Shown: piece by piece, positions 1 through 12,712 of the stretch | Layout: every line of letters begins with the position of its first letter | How positions within the stretch are numbered: the stretch's first letter is position 1 | NCBI GenBank assembly: GCA_911728455.2 | Contig: OU452229.1 | Location: forward strand, 14,294,076 to 14,358,075 | Length of the DNA: 64,000 nucleotides | Direction: 5' to 3' | From: Marthasterias glacialis | Taxonomy: Eukaryota; Echinodermata; Asteroidea; Forcipulatida; Asteriidae | Notes under the pieces: generated by a model | Databases searched by the model: none | Told to the model about the DNA's origin: nothing | Seen by the model: only the letters and a program-made list of their open reading frames with translations | Program-made: the position numbers and the translations under genes

Positions 1-1381
1 TTTTTGGCATTTCCGATAATGCTTAGGGATCTTGTCAAATTATTCCAGGCCAGATATTTGGGAAAACATTCCTCCGATGTGGAATCTTCGTTGGATCTCC
101 ATCGGATTGTTTTTCTATGGTAGACATCGTTTTACTCGCTGAAAAGAACAATAGTTCTCCGCCAACATAGACAAGGCCCTTTGTTGACGCACCCTACTCA
201 GCACTGTGTGGTTTGACTAGCAGATTAAATGTAGTATAAACAAACTTGGCTTTGGAGCGGGCTGGAAGGTTTGGAGGTCATTGGTATGTAGTGTAACTGC
301 ACCCATACAACAAGGACTCTATTCCTTGCTCTATGCTACACCAGACCTTGAAACCACAAATCAGCTCTATGGAGACCCCCCTGCTTGTTTTCCAAGTCAT
401 CTAAGTCACTGGGGTTTGTGAACAAATGGTCTCTGGAGGAAGCAAGGCACTCTGATCTTCTCCCATGGTTTCTCCGATAAAGCAATCACAGACAAGGCTA
501 ATCAACAGTGGGTGATATAACTTGTCCCAGACTATTTTTTACTTGCTGGTTATCCTGGACTAACTTCGAAAAGGTCCCTTACAAATAAAGAGATTGGAAA
601 AAGTGTTTCTTCAACAAAACACCGAATACCAGCGATCGTGATAGAGCGGTCGCGAAGTGCGGTATCCGATTGCCAACAAAACTCCATCCAAATCTTAATG
701 CAATATGCAGCAGGGCAGTTGAAGACTACGACTGTATGACACCATGCAATTATCACAAACTGCACGTTTACCAATTAAACCATGTACATATGTAAAACAA
801 CTTGCGTATAAACACAATTTTGACATTTTGTGGGCACAAAAAGCCAACAAACTTGAAAGTATAATTCCACAGATTATCGATTGCAGAGATGAGACCCTCG
901 CTCAGGTTGAATTAAATCAAATTAGCTTGAAATCTGGCTTCTACTAGTTTGAAAAATTACGAAGTTTGCGACACCATTTTTCAGTAACTCGAGCACACAC
1001 ATAAATTGCATAATGCATAAATTAAGTCTCCGATGTTTACAGAGTGCTGTAAAGGATCCAGAAAGAGTTTTTCCCGATTGAATGCCAAAATAGTAACATT
1101 GTTCTGACGGTGATTAGGGGTGTGTCATAGTTATGAATACTTGACAAAAAGAGGGCAGCAGATTATTTACTCAGTAAAAGCAATCGTCAGGGTTCTGGAC
1201 AAACTTTGTCAGTAGCTGTGAACAGCAAGGAATGCTAAGCTCGGATGCTCCCCCCAAAAATTCCCTGAAAAAAAAACCCCATGGAATATGAGAAATTAAA
1301 TCGGTGAGAGGTAAAAAAAAAAGATTCCTACTGATTTCATTGGTTGGTGCACAGAGCAAAGATGTCAAGACGCTCAGCTCT
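1..1381. other. Flank downstream of the ERICH2-like gene; no gene seen
   Basis: Only short open frames occur here. None has a recognisable domain, a splice-consistent partner or convincing composition. The stretch contains the region just 3' of the minus-strand ERICH2-like gene, so part of it may be that gene's 3' UTR. I see no RNA gene or complete mobile element. Confidence 0.5.
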
Positions 1382-4300
1382 TTATTTCTCCTCTTCTGTA
1401 TTTTCATCTAAGTCACTTTCTTCACTGGATGAACTGAAAATAAAAATTTGCATTATTTTTACCAACAACGGTTCATTATAAAATACTGCAATGCAGGGGC
1501 TGACAAGCTGAAAAATACAGTTTACCAAAATACTCATATTTAACATCAGTGTTACATTGCACAGAAATTCACTACAGCAAGTTCTCACAAAGGGACTTTG
1601 GTTTGCAAATATCACAGGTTGGTGTAGACCGTGTCACCTTGATTTCAAATAGAGTGACAATGTCCATTCCAGGGTACTTCCTGGCAGGCAGGATATTACA
1701 CACTGGTCACATGAAAAATTTGACATATTGTATTACAATTATCACATAAAATCAAAAGTTGAAGAAAAACAACAACAAAAACGGCTGAACAAGTTTTAAT
1801 GATTTGTTCATATCAAAAGTTGATAAAAATTGTTTAGTGCAATTCCCATGAAAATGTAAGATGTTTTTTTTTTTCTTCTATTGGGCTGTGTGCCAATCGT
1901 GCCTGCAGGAAGTCCGAGCTCTGCGGCTCCTTTGTGAACATGTGATCGGACCTTATCCACCAAAAGTACTGCCAGGCAACCTAAACAGTGGGAAGTTCTG
2001 TTGAACCAAAACATACACTGGCGTGTAAATCTTATTTGAAAATACTTACCTATCATCATCTGAATCATCGTCATCATCAGAATCATCAGAATCATCGTCA
2101 TCGGAATCCTCTTCATCATCGTCGCTTCCGCTCCCCCATAACTGAGCTTCTCGTTCTAAATAAAACAAAAATTATGAAGGAAAAAAACAGGTCAAGATTT
2201 TCTGTTAATTAGTACACACTTAATATGACCTTTCCTGTGAGATACAGAGTGTCATTTAAAATGCTTCTTAGCCAAACTCTTGACAACAAATGCAGCGATT
2301 TCTTTTGAAAATGGATTATCAGTTCCACAACCAGACGAAGACAGAACTGGTTATGGCCAAAGGTGAGGTCTGTTTGGCCCTTGGGCACAATGGTTGGGTC
2401 GCACATGATGTCAACAATGGGAAAAGTCAGCCATCTTTGATGACAATAACTGCACATTTTTTTAGCGCACAACTGTGCGTTACGCGTAAGTACTGCACAC
2501 GGCACTCGTGTGTTTCATAAACTCCTTTTATGATTGGTTGGTGAGCGACTCAAGCTGTGTTGAAATTTACAGAGCTCGACGCAGCTACAAGCTAAAATAG
2601 AAATTGTCATCAAAGATGGCGTCTATTGCAACCCATCTTTTCGAGAGGCCTTTGACCTGTGGTAAACGTTAACGACACAATTCTTTTCTTTTTTTCATAA
2701 AAGCTTTTCTCTTAGGAATATATCACCAAAATGCAGTTGCGGTTTTCTAAACAATGTTTTAAACATTTATTTTGTGAACACTGGAGCTTGGTCTGTGAGA
2801 CGACATAGTGCGTACATTTTGGAGTTCTACTCCATTACATGAGTTCTACTCTCTCATCGGCCATCCAAGTGGCGGGAAACAGCCGTCACATGACCCTCTT
2901 TGATCCGGTCCACACCAGTTCCAACCAACATCAACTGGTTCTTTTAAGGATTTCTCCAGACCTGCCAACCCTGCATATTTCTTTTTGAGTACCTAGCAGC
3001 GGCATAACCCAAAATACCAATTACTGTCATGCGCACATTGCAAGACAGTCTCCACACAACGAAAACACCTTATTTGAAATAAATTAGGCATTTAAATGTA
3101 AATCTAATTTACTGAAAGGGTGACAGCCCCTGGCTTTATCATTTACATTGACAATGACAAAGAAGTGTCTGTAAAAATGCAAATGAATAAACAAAAGCAG
3201 TCTTTTGATTTTGTCCGCGCAGAAAATACATAGATTTTTTTACTGAAGAGAAATGTTCTCTTTAGTTACAAGCAAAGATTCTAGAGCGCCGTAGGCGCAA
3301 GATGGGGAACTGGGCCTTTATCTACTGTTGGAAAGTGAAATACGCATGGGCGCCATTTCGGCAAGTGAATGCCTGTGTTTCCCATTGATAGCAATTGTCA
3401 TTGTCTACACTGGTCCGCACGTATCAGTGTTGTATCAATAGAGTCACTTGCTGAAATGGCGTCCATTGAGATTTCACATTTCAGCCAGAGTTCCCCATCT
3501 TGCGCCTATGGGGCTCTATAATCTTTGGTTACAAGCAAACAATGATAAATGATTTACCTCTTTTGAGCATTTCTTCAATCAGTGGTTGGAACTGTTTGGC
3601 CTCGGCATTATCAGGTTCATACATCAGAACTGTGAAGGATGTGTTTATTAAGAAAGGAAAGTCAGTTATCATCACCATGGATTATATTGTAGATTTTTGT
3701 GTCACATGTCTGAGGTAAAAAGTACCACAGAAAATTTTAAAAACGGTGGGTTAAGTTTTATGAAAAAAAGAATAGGCTACGTAATTTAGCATGGGGGAGT
3801 GTGGAGTATTGTTATCCAGGATCTTTAGGATTACCTGGGCCCAATTTCATGACTCTGCTTACTGCAGCATTCTGAGTTTCTGGCCCAAAGAATCACATAC
3901 TTTACAGGGCAGCATAAGCACAGAATTACGTGGTAAGTATTGCTGCGGGGACCTTGTCCCTGTTGGCTGAATGGGACTAGCTTAAACACTGAGGCCATGG
4001 GCATGTTGGAACAAGCTGCTTGGGCCACTTTTGCAATGACGTATTTGGGTAGGGGGTAGGGGGTAGGGGGGGGGGTAAATTTTTGTTTAATATGAAAATA
4101 TAAAACACAACACTAAAAAATGGACCAATTTATACTGTATAGGCCTACTGCATAGCACAAGGTAACCCAGAGCATAAAATATAACTCAAAAATTAACAGC
4201 ATAACAAACTGCTCTAAAATTAACATTTAAACGTTATAGCATAGAACACAACTTTATAGCAAAATTAATACCAAAAAAATAGTTCTTGGAAGAATCCAAA

Positions 4301-7300
4301 TATACAAGTCAGTTCGATGAACAAAATTTGAGACATCAAAAATTCACAAGGCAGTTCACAAAAACAAAGGGGCCATAATGAAAATATAAAACACATCAAT
4401 AACAACTGGGCCAATAGGCTTGTATGCCTACTGCATAGCATACAGTAACCAAGAGCATACAATACAACTTAAGAATTAATAGCATAATTCTCAAAAAAGG
4501 AATAGCATCACATTTAAAAGTTATAGCATAGTACACAACGTGAAAGTTCATAGCATAATTAGTGCAAAATATACAATAGTTCTTGGAAGAATCAAAATAT
4601 AAAAGTCAATTCGATGAACAAAATTTGAGACATCAAAAATTCACAAGGCAGTTCACAAAAACAAAGAGACAAATATGAAAATATGAAAAAGCAATCAGAA
4701 TTAATTGAATGCAATCAATTTAATAAACACAAAATCATGTACATGTAGGAAAATGGAGAAGCAACACTTTTATACCTTTCAAGTACACTTTCATGTACCT
4801 TTTGTAGACTATCATCAAATCCTATATCCTTAAAAAAACAAGGATTATTTGTTTGTTTTTTAAAATTCAACTTACCCATTTTACAAAGCTTTTCTGCATT
4901 CTCGTAGTCTTCTTCCATGACTGCTTCCAAAAACTGTACATACATTGTAACACGCAAACAAGACAGTTCAATATTCGGACAGTGAACGTACGTATTCTCT
5001 CCACACGAATGCATACATTTGGGGGACATTTTGGGGTTGTACAGTATGATGACGATAAAATAAAGTATTTTGCTGTGTTCATTCAAACACCTTTGAGGAT
5101 TGTACTTGACAAAAATTTAAACAATGTCTCAAGAAATTGGGACAAACGTTTTGTTTTAAACTCACTCTCCAATGCCTTACTTAAAAAAAAATCATCAGTT
5201 GTATGTATTACTGCGGAAAGACCCTTTCCCAAACAAGCCCGGTTCATACTTCAAGCGAAATCGATTGCTAGGTGATTTTTGGTGAGGCAACAATTCTGTA
5301 TGCGCCGTTTTTCTATTGTGATGCAATAAAACTGGCTTTGCTTTCATAATTTGCCTGAAGTACGAACCAGGCTTCAGTCTTCGTGAGCCATTTTGAAGCC
5401 AACTACTGAAAGCACACAGCTATAACATGGCTGAAGAAGCCTAAGCCACAGCTAGAACCCACAATTGAAACACAGGTTTCAACAATTCTTGAGTTACTTT
5501 GTCCTACAGTTTGTAGAGGAAAGTGCCAGGCACAGCCAAACTTTGTACTGTGTGTTACAACTTTTTAACGGCACAGTTGAAAAAACATGAGGTAATCAGC
5601 TGCTCAGCTGAAAAGGTGCATGCCTGAGTAGATAGGCCTATGGGATTTACAACACACACAAAATGGAATAACTGCCTGTAGGATCCACAAAATGTCTGGG
5701 TAGATCTTACCTCTCCAAGGAGCTGAAATGGAGCTTTCTTGTCATCCTCCTCCTCCTCCTCATCATCATCGTCATCATCATCATCATCATCACTATCTCC
5801 ATCTCCATCCTCACCATCTTGACCCGTCTCAGCGACATCACTCGTTGGGACAGCATGAGCTAGAGGTTTTACTTCTGGTTCCACAGGCTCATTAACAGTG
5901 TCGTCCACACTGAAGTTTTCTATCATTTGTGGGAAAAAAAGAAGGAAACAAATAACTTAACTGTGACAACTCCAGAAAAGATGTGTACTAATAAAAAAAA
6001 AACTTTATTATTTTGCTTCCGTCTGTCAAATAGGCCTCTTTGTTCACTGTGTGTTCATGAAACGAAAGTCTGGTCAAGTCTGGCTACTAGTACTACTTCT
6101 ACTCAGATTCAAAAGTTTGGCTGCAGGTCTACACAAGTGCAGGGCCCAATTTCAGGGATGTCAGTCAGGTTTTTGACCAGAGCCTGAAAACCATGCGGAG
6201 ACACCCTCTTTGTACATGAACAAGCCTGAACTCAGTCTATCATTTGACAAGAAAAAGCCTGAATTTAGGCTAGTGCCTGGAAACTGGCATCCCTGCAATT
6301 TCGCGGCGCTGTTTAATGCGGAATTCTGCTTTTTACACGCCACAGAATTCCATGCTTTACAGGGCGCCGTGCGCGCAGAATTCAGTGGTAACCGTGCCCC
6401 ATGAAATTGGGCAGAATTCATTAACAACATACCAGCCTAAAAAACACATATACACGTAAAACGCGAAAAACTGAGAGGCGTGTTCGTACCCTGGTACATT
6501 TACATATTAAAACAATGTCAATCATTACACTAGTTTTGTCTGAGTTTTTATGAGCTTTTCTTTCCTTTATCTCAAATTTCCAATCGTGATCTGAGCAAAC
6601 TCACCACTTGCCGCAGACGATGATGCTTGAGCATGAGTGAGGTAATAGGAGTCATCACTTCCAGTTGAAGAATTTGTTACTGCTGCTGACAAAATATAAA
6701 AAAAAAATAAAAAAAAAAATAACAAAAACCAATTTAAATTTGACAGAACCAACCCCATGACATGTTATTTGGTCTATTTCGGTCTTGCAACACAGCATTT
6801 ATGAATACTAATTAATAGACCCTTCTCGTGAAATATGTAAGCTGCACATCGCGCCTATGCGCTAACATTGGTTGGCAAAACGAGGGGAACGTCTCCCCTT
6901 TTTGTATGGAATGATGCTGGCGTGACGCATATGCGTTTGTCATGTTTGTGTGTCTGCCTGAGTGCACAACTCTATGGTGTTTGCCAACCAATAGTGTTGG
7001 TGCGCATGCGTGAATGTAATTAGCATATTTCATGGAAATGGCAAATTCTACAAAGAATTCTGCATTATGCGATGTGCTTTTGGAAATCATATGAAACTGA
7101 AAAACATTCTGAAGAAAAGTGTGATTTTTACTTGATTTGTTTTATTTTGTTATTATTTCATCAACACAAAATATCACTTATAATAATTGTTGTCTTCTTG
7201 ATGAAATGTCCAATTACAATAGAAAAAGCGTTGTTACCCAATTAAAAATCTACCAATAACTACTGTTTGGTCTCCGATCAGAATTGCTGATTTTGCAAGA

Positions 7301-10300
7301 ATGCATCACATTATGATCTTCATAGGATGATTCTGAAAAAGAGTTGGCCAAAATGCTTTTTGTAAAGTTCCAATAGAAATTTGCATTTTCCACACGGTTG
7401 ATTCCTTTAGTATGGAAAAGTTTCTCTTCACAATTAAAGATCACGGCTCTTACCTGTCACATTATTAGAACTGCTGTGACTCATATAATAGGAATCTATC
7501 TCTCCTGTTTCTTGAGCTGGTTCCTCTTGAACTTTAACATCTGCCCTCTGACCCTCGTCCTCTTTCACTGTCAACCGTTCCAGCCTGTCGTCGATGTCGT
7601 CAGAGTTTGGTAAGTCCTCATTTGAATGTTCTGCATCCATTTCCTGTTTGTTTAACCTTTGACCTTGCTGTTTCCTGTGCGGTGAATCTGTACTCGTATG
7701 GATGGAGGATGGTGGAATGACAGAACCGTTTTGTAGGACAGAATGGTTCTGGACGGCTTTAGCCAGCTCTTCGTTCTTCGGCATGCCGTGCCTGTAAATT
7801 AAAGAGTGAGGGTTCTCAGGACATGCACGTACAAGTTGAGCAAAAATCTACAGCACAAACTTCAGCTATTTTTCATCCCCATTCAATTGTACACGCTTTC
7901 CCTGGCTGTTTTGCTCATTCTGGCAATGTCAAAACCTCATTGTGAAAATGTTTTTGACTGGCATATGAAATAATATCAAAAGCTCAAAATCTGGATGTGG
8001 AAATGGCAGCAAGGTACCAAAAATCAAGCACTGGATAAATTTTGGGTTGGTTTTTATTCTTTCGACTTGTGTAGTTCAATATTGTTTCCAGACATTTTTA
8101 CTGGAATAATTGTGCCAAAAAATCAACAACATTAGCCATATATGGGCATGTGGTAATGATTGTAAACAGAAATGAATGGTCTCTAAAAAGGTAAAGGTCC
8201 ATCCAGTGTTGAATTTCACAAAGCGGGTAGATTCATCTTATCTAATGGATCAATTCTACTTGCTGCTCTGAAGGACTGAACATTAATCCTCATGGAGGTA
8301 GTCTTGGATCAAGACCTTTGTGGTGGTTTTATTCGCACACTGCGCGGTGTACACCGCTGCATGACCAACAGAGGGCGCGCTTCATTCAAGGTTTGAAACA
8401 CTACAACGCAAGACGTTGCAAATTTTTTTATGTGAGTTGCGCCCTCAAGCACTACGTGTAATTTCTTACAAGCATCTTGGCCAAAGACAATCATGAAGGT
8501 TGTCTCCTGAATCTGACAAACCAAAAGCATACTCACTGCTCAAAGTTCCTCTTGACCGTCGGCAGATAAACCTGTCTCCTTGGCGAGTCTGGCGTCATCC
8601 TGTCGATATCGACACTACTGCTTCTCTTCATCTCCCCGATTCCCCTCCTACTGTTCCCACACACCGGATGCTGCCCTCCTTGTTGCTCATCATGAAAGCT
8701 GAGACGACTGTGAGATCCAGCACTCTGGGTCTGCCGGGAGCCCTCGTCGTTGAGACTGTTAGAGCTGAGTCTGCTTGCCGATCTATTGCTGTCCTCTGAA
8801 ACATTTTTCAAAAGTAGTTGCTTGACAAATTTCGTAAAAAAATAAAAATATTTGCATAAAATTGGACACAAGAATGGAAGCTGGGTAAACCCGCTTTTGT
8901 ATAAACCCAGAACATTTTTTTGGGGGGATACAAGGTTATCGGTTAAAGCCAAGTGACGTGTTAATACGCCTGGGCATTCCATTGTGTAGGGTTCACAGGC
9001 ATGCACTCACTGTGCTGTGCTTTGTTTCCTTCATACAAAGAGGGACAAAGGGTACTGGAATTAATGCTCAAAATCTCCCTTTTTCTGGGGTTTCTGTGTA
9101 GTCCCTGATTCTAGACCGTAACAGTTTCTTTGCTGTGCTGTTTCCTTCATACAAAGAGGGACAAAGGGTACTGGAAATAATGCTCAAAATCTCCCTTTTT
9201 CTGGGATTATTGTGTAGTCCCTAATTCTAGACCGTAACATTTTATTTTGAAAATCAAAAAGAGGCTAAAAGAAGCAGTTTTATTACTGTTTGAAGTGGCA
9301 AGTCTCTAGCATAATTACAAAAACAGCTCTGCATTGTAAAAAAAAATGACTGGAAATCATCTAAAACTGCTCATTTAGTTATTTCTTATTCCATGAAAAG
9401 AAATTTTCTATTTCTCACCTTCGTTGGCAGGAAGAATCTCCAAGGAACTACCCCCTCTTTTGATTGGGGACTGCAGAAGGAAAAACAGGAAATGAAAGTA
9501 GCGACCGTCACAACTATGAAAGATTTGGTGCTGAGTAATTTTAAATCTCAAAGCTTCACTTGGTACAAAGTAGACAGATAGATGGATGAATAACAACTTT
9601 CTTGTCCCACCAGGGGAAATTTGTGTGACTGTTTGACTGTTAGTATTTAAAAGTAAAATATAGGATTGGTAAAGCTGGTGCAGTGTTCTTACTTTGTGTG
9701 ATTCAATATATACCTGAAACAAACCTTTAAAAGTTTGGGCTCAATCCATCATCTGAGTCAAGAGAAAATAGTGAAAAACCGTGAACAGCATGTAAATACA
9801 TGTCCGTCATTATGATTGTTACAACCAAAATTAAAATTGTGGTCTTCAAGTTCTATTTTCTCGACTTTGACAGTATTTCAGACAGAAATATTTATATGGA
9901 AGATTGGAACTTTCAGACTGGTACTAATAAAACAAATTTTTGATAAATACCAATCCTGTATTCTACCTTTAACAAGCATAAAATACACAGTTCACATAGG
10001 CTTACAAGAGCAATTAAATCATCACATAAAAGTACACAGAGATCGCGTAAGATATCAACAATTAGAAAAGTAAAAACATTAGTCAAGTACCATTAAAAAC
10101 AATAAAAAATAAAGCAGTAATTAATTAGAAAAACAAACAGGAATATTTATTAATACTGTTACTGTAGTTTTATCTAGCTCATGTATCTACCAACATTTAA
10201 GTACTCAAGGCACTTTATTATTATTTTTTAAGACAGGTTGCTGAAGTTTTTGAATTATGAGACCCATTTATGTAGCACCTTATAAGGGTTTACAAGGTGC

Positions 10301-11914
10301 TGCGGAGCATTCAGCAGCCACTGCCAGAAACACCGGGGCAAACCCCTTCTCTTAAGTGGTAAGTGTAACTGGGTTCTTTTACGAACATTACACAATGCAC
10401 AGGGTCTAAGGCTTTACGTTAAGTGTCTTGCATAAGGACACAAAATTCAAGACGGGGACTTGAACCCACACTCTGTTGATCAGAAACACCAGAGCTCGCG
10501 TCCAGTGCACCCGACCGCTCGGCCACAATAATTAACAAATTGAAAACTTGGCATTATACATTCTGATAGCTGAGGGAACAAATGAGTTACTGTAGCATTG
10601 TGCGCGAATGCTATAAGCAAGTTCGATCATGGAGCGATGGTTAACTAGTGGTTGGTTGGTGACGTACGTAGTGCATGCGCACTGAAGTTGAAGTGCGAAT
10701 GACTGCAGTCATGTCACATCAATGTGACCATGAGATAATGGTGAAATCAACATTATCACTGGTCCTCTGTGCACTGTGCTTATGCAACCGTGATAAGCTT
10801 GTCCCAAATAGTCGACTAGACCAGTCAAACCATCGTTGACTAGCGTGAGTTCGATCAGAGTTAGTCGAACTATGGTTAACTATGGTCCTCGATCAAACTT
10901 GCTCCGTGTTAAAGGAGTCAGGATGCTCTACTGTTCCTGAAAATTTCAATATGTAGGGGCGGGAGTGATCAAATAATGCTATTGCACACTTGAGTCAGTC
11001 AGACAGTCTTTTTACTTTCCTGACTCAAACCCGCTATTTTCTCTGCCTGTCTGATTATCCTACTTGATTTACATTTATTTAAACTATGCATCTTCCCCAA
11101 AAACGCAAACCAAGTTGAATGACAAGACACTTTGAACAATATACTTGTTAGCACTTGGAGCATCGTAACAAAACAAAACCTGACAACTGTTTCCTTGCTG
11201 ATGAAATTACCGAAACAAAATACGATACCAAAGTTTGAGAGGTCAATGGCAGTTAATACGTACTGGTCTTGCTGGACGTTTACCGGAGGAGGGTCTGCGA
11301 AAATAAATCAAAGTTTTAAACAGATTAAAATTGGATTACTTTGGAAGAATTTGAAATGGATAGGGCCTAATTGGTTTGTTATCTATCTGAACATAAATTT
11401 ATTACAAATATTTATTTAAAAACTAAACATTGAGACGCTGGTCCACAGAAGTCACACCGCGCAAGTTTCTATTGTTTACAAAGTTCTGGGCATGTAAACA
11501 TTTTCAAGAATACTGGATTCCACAGGCAAGTCCACTGCCATCTGGCAACAGGCCTGATTGCTTCGGTCTTGAAACGGCAACGGCAAGGGCACCAAGGCAT
11601 TTTCTCCTTGATAAAGGGCACTTCGAATAAGGAAATTGTAAATTACTATTGGAACATTCCAAAGGCACGATGGCAATGACCAGGGGCAACGGAGACAACG
11701 TGAAGTGTCAGGCCCCTAGCAGCATCTGAAAAGTCTCCCATTGTGTTGAATTTTTTCATTTTACTGTATAAGCCTACTCTCTTATAACAGCTACAGAGAA
11801 ATACCTTGTAGGACTACTGCGACCCTGTTCAAGTACAATCATAGAGTTGGGTGTCCCACTGCGGCTAATGGATGGTCGACTCATCACTGTAATGTTGTTG
11901 TTTTGGTTCTGCAT
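1382..11914 (-). CDS. ERICH2-like: ERICH2-like acidic protein, 11 coding exons
   Basis: Coding exons in gene order are 11914-11805, 11294-11264, 9470-9419, 8795-8537, 7791-7454, 6685-6605, 5919-5711, 4933-4876, 3629-3558, 2155-2050 and 1433-1382. Every junction has GT/AG and agreeing phase, giving 455 residues. The N-terminal two thirds are Ser/Thr/Asn-rich and look disordered. Residues about 325-347 are an Asp/Glu run. Residues about 355-403 form a helical core containing FLEAVMEEDYENAEKLCKM followed by EPDNAEAKQFQPLIEEML, and the tail is again Asp/Ser-rich. The helical core followed by an acidic tail matches my recollection of vertebrate glutamate-rich protein 2, whose biochemical role is not established. 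The start is the first ATG of exon 1. An AG lies 4 bases upstream, so a non-coding 5' exon is likely. It diverges from the FBXL17-like gene. The family call is good; function is unknown. Confidence 0.8.
3261..3539. mobile_element. Foldback element with 16-bp flanking direct repeats
   Basis: Element 3277-3523 (247 bp) is an imperfect palindrome with arms of about 90-100 bp. The left arm starts GATTCTAGAGCGCCGTAGG and the reverse complement of the right arm starts GATTATAGAGCCCCATAGG; both continue GCGCAAGATGGGGAACT. It is flanked at 3261-3276 and 3524-3539 by a 16-bp direct repeat (TTTRGTTACAAGCAAA) with one mismatch, which abuts the arms exactly. It has no coding capacity. It sits in an intron of the ERICH2-like gene. 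Confidence 0.75.
4083..4675. repeat. Roughly 290-bp tandem duplication in an ERICH2-like intron
   Basis: Two diverged direct copies start near 4092 (ATGAAAATATAAAACAC) and 4378 (the same 17 bases). Both run through a TAGCATA-rich middle to a shared block AGTTCTTGGAAGAATC near 4280 and 4577. The period differs slightly (286-297) because of indels. It is AT-rich and non-coding. Confidence 0.65.
6283..6415. mobile_element. Small foldback element, GGGCCCAATTTCATG family
   Basis: The right end CCCCATGAAATTGGGC (reverse complement GCCCAATTTCATGGGG) faces a left end GCAATTTCGCGGCGCTG. The body holds inverted GAATTC-rich segments. Related ends occur at 3838, 6136, 27388, 56440 and 56625, so this is a dispersed non-autonomous family. 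Confidence 0.45.
6818..7040. mobile_element. Foldback element (MITE) in an ERICH2-like intron
   Basis: The left arm (CGTGAAATATGTAA, then CGCGCCTATGCGC and TTGGTTGGCAAAAC) is mirrored by the reverse complement of the right arm (CATGAAATATGCTAA, then CGCATGCGC and TTGGTTGGCAAACA). There is no open frame. A similar end, CCATGAAATATGTAA, occurs near 62000. Confidence 0.6.
9016..9240. repeat. 116-bp direct tandem duplication
   Basis: Two nearly identical copies, each carrying CTTCATACAAAGAGGGACA and ending TTCTAGACCGTAACA, lie 116 bases apart (TTTCCTT at 9025 and 9141). The duplication is intronic in the ERICH2-like gene and non-coding. Confidence 0.8.
10252..10530 (-). mobile_element. tRNA-derived SINE, subfamily b, near full length
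   Basis: Read on the minus strand, the head carries an A-box-like TGGCCGAGCGG and a B-box-like GGTTCAAGTCC, as in a tRNA-type polymerase III promoter. The body includes GTAAAAGAACCCAGT and GGTTTGCCCCGGTGTTTCTGG. Other copies share this body at 18.3, 31.4, 51.2 and 55.6 kb. Confidence 0.75.
10617..10906. mobile_element. MITE, GCAAGTTCGATC family, copy 1
   Basis: A 290-bp element with inverted ends: left GCAAGTTCGATCATGGAGC and ATGGTTAAC, right in reverse complement GCAAGTTTGATCGAGGACC and ATAGTTAAC. A second copy in the same orientation lies at 19848-20150 and matches along its length. No open frame, so it would depend on an outside transposase. Confidence 0.75.
11428..11743. mobile_element. 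Foldback-like element, GGGAGACTTTTC family
   Basis: The left end GAGACGCTGGTCCACAGAAG and the right end, in reverse complement CAATGGGAGACTTTTCAGATG, resemble the ends of elements at 43.7 and 53.7 kb. It lies in intron 1 of the ERICH2-like gene. The exact limits are uncertain. Confidence 0.4.
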
Positions 11915-12364
11915 CTCACTGGTTATGAGGCAAAGAGAAAAATCAGTAATGTAGCTGGTTGGTGTATGACTATGAGTTAACAGAGGCAGTATTTTTTTCT
12001 GCAGTCCGAAATTGCCACTGTCGTAATGATTTTCAATGGGGATTTTTTTAAATTTTTTTTTTTTTTAAATCGATTCCAAAAAGGATATATCGAAAAAGGA
12101 TATTGGACATTTTTTTTTACGATGGCAATTCTGAACTGCAGAAAAAGAAATTTCTGGCCTATGATACCCAAGAACTAGGACTGAACCCTTGGGCTCGGTG
12201 ATATGGCCAATGGATGAGTACAGGTACGTGCGATGAAAATAAGGGGATGCCTCTGTAGCCCTCTTGCTCTCTAGCAGACCTCTTCCTTTGTGGTGCTGTA
12301 TATACAGTGTGGAATGGTCTGGCCCAGGGCACAATTTTGTGGCCCCTTGGTGTACTCGGCAAAA

Positions 12365-12545
12365 GCATCTTTCTTTAATATTTAGTGCTCCACGACAGAG
12401 TGGTAGATGATGCGCTCCAGTAACTTTGTTATGACACATGTGAGGGTACAGCAGGTCGGTAGTTGACAGGTAGATTCTTATTTCTGTTTTTGTAGATGGC
12501 AACAATATTGGCTGTCAACCAATCATTTGGTAAGGATTGTGTTTC
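12365..12545 (-). pseudogene. Broken reverse-transcriptase fragment of a non-LTR retrotransposon
   Basis: On the minus strand one frame reads LPNDWLTANIVAIYKNRNK, then NLPVNYRPA, and after a frame change VITKLLERIIYHSVVEH. This is the usual W..A.I..IYK...-P.NYRP-...K..E.II block of LINE reverse transcriptases. It is interrupted by a frameshift and stops, so it is dead. It lies upstream of the ERICH2-like start. Confidence 0.65.
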
Positions 12546-12572
12546 ACTAGAAAGTAGTACGTAACAAACAAA

Positions 12573-12712
12573 ATCAATAGACCTAATGCATCCTCCGCCA
12601 TCTTTGAGGTCAAATGCAGCATCAAACGTGCATTGTAGCTTTTTTGACCTCAGCCCGTTCCTGTACTAAATGCTCATATAGTGACGTCATATGCATAAGG
12701 TCTATCAATCAT
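12573..12712. mobile_element. Small foldback element, ATAGACC ends
   Basis: The left end ATAGACCTAATGCAT is mirrored by the reverse complement of the right end, ATAGACCTTATGCAT. Inside, GAGGTCAAA occurs in inverted orientation. It is about 130 bp and non-coding. Confidence 0.55.

Noticed and set aside
744..947. 67-residue plus-strand frame
   Set aside because: No domain, no splice partner and no signal of selection visible; left as non-coding.
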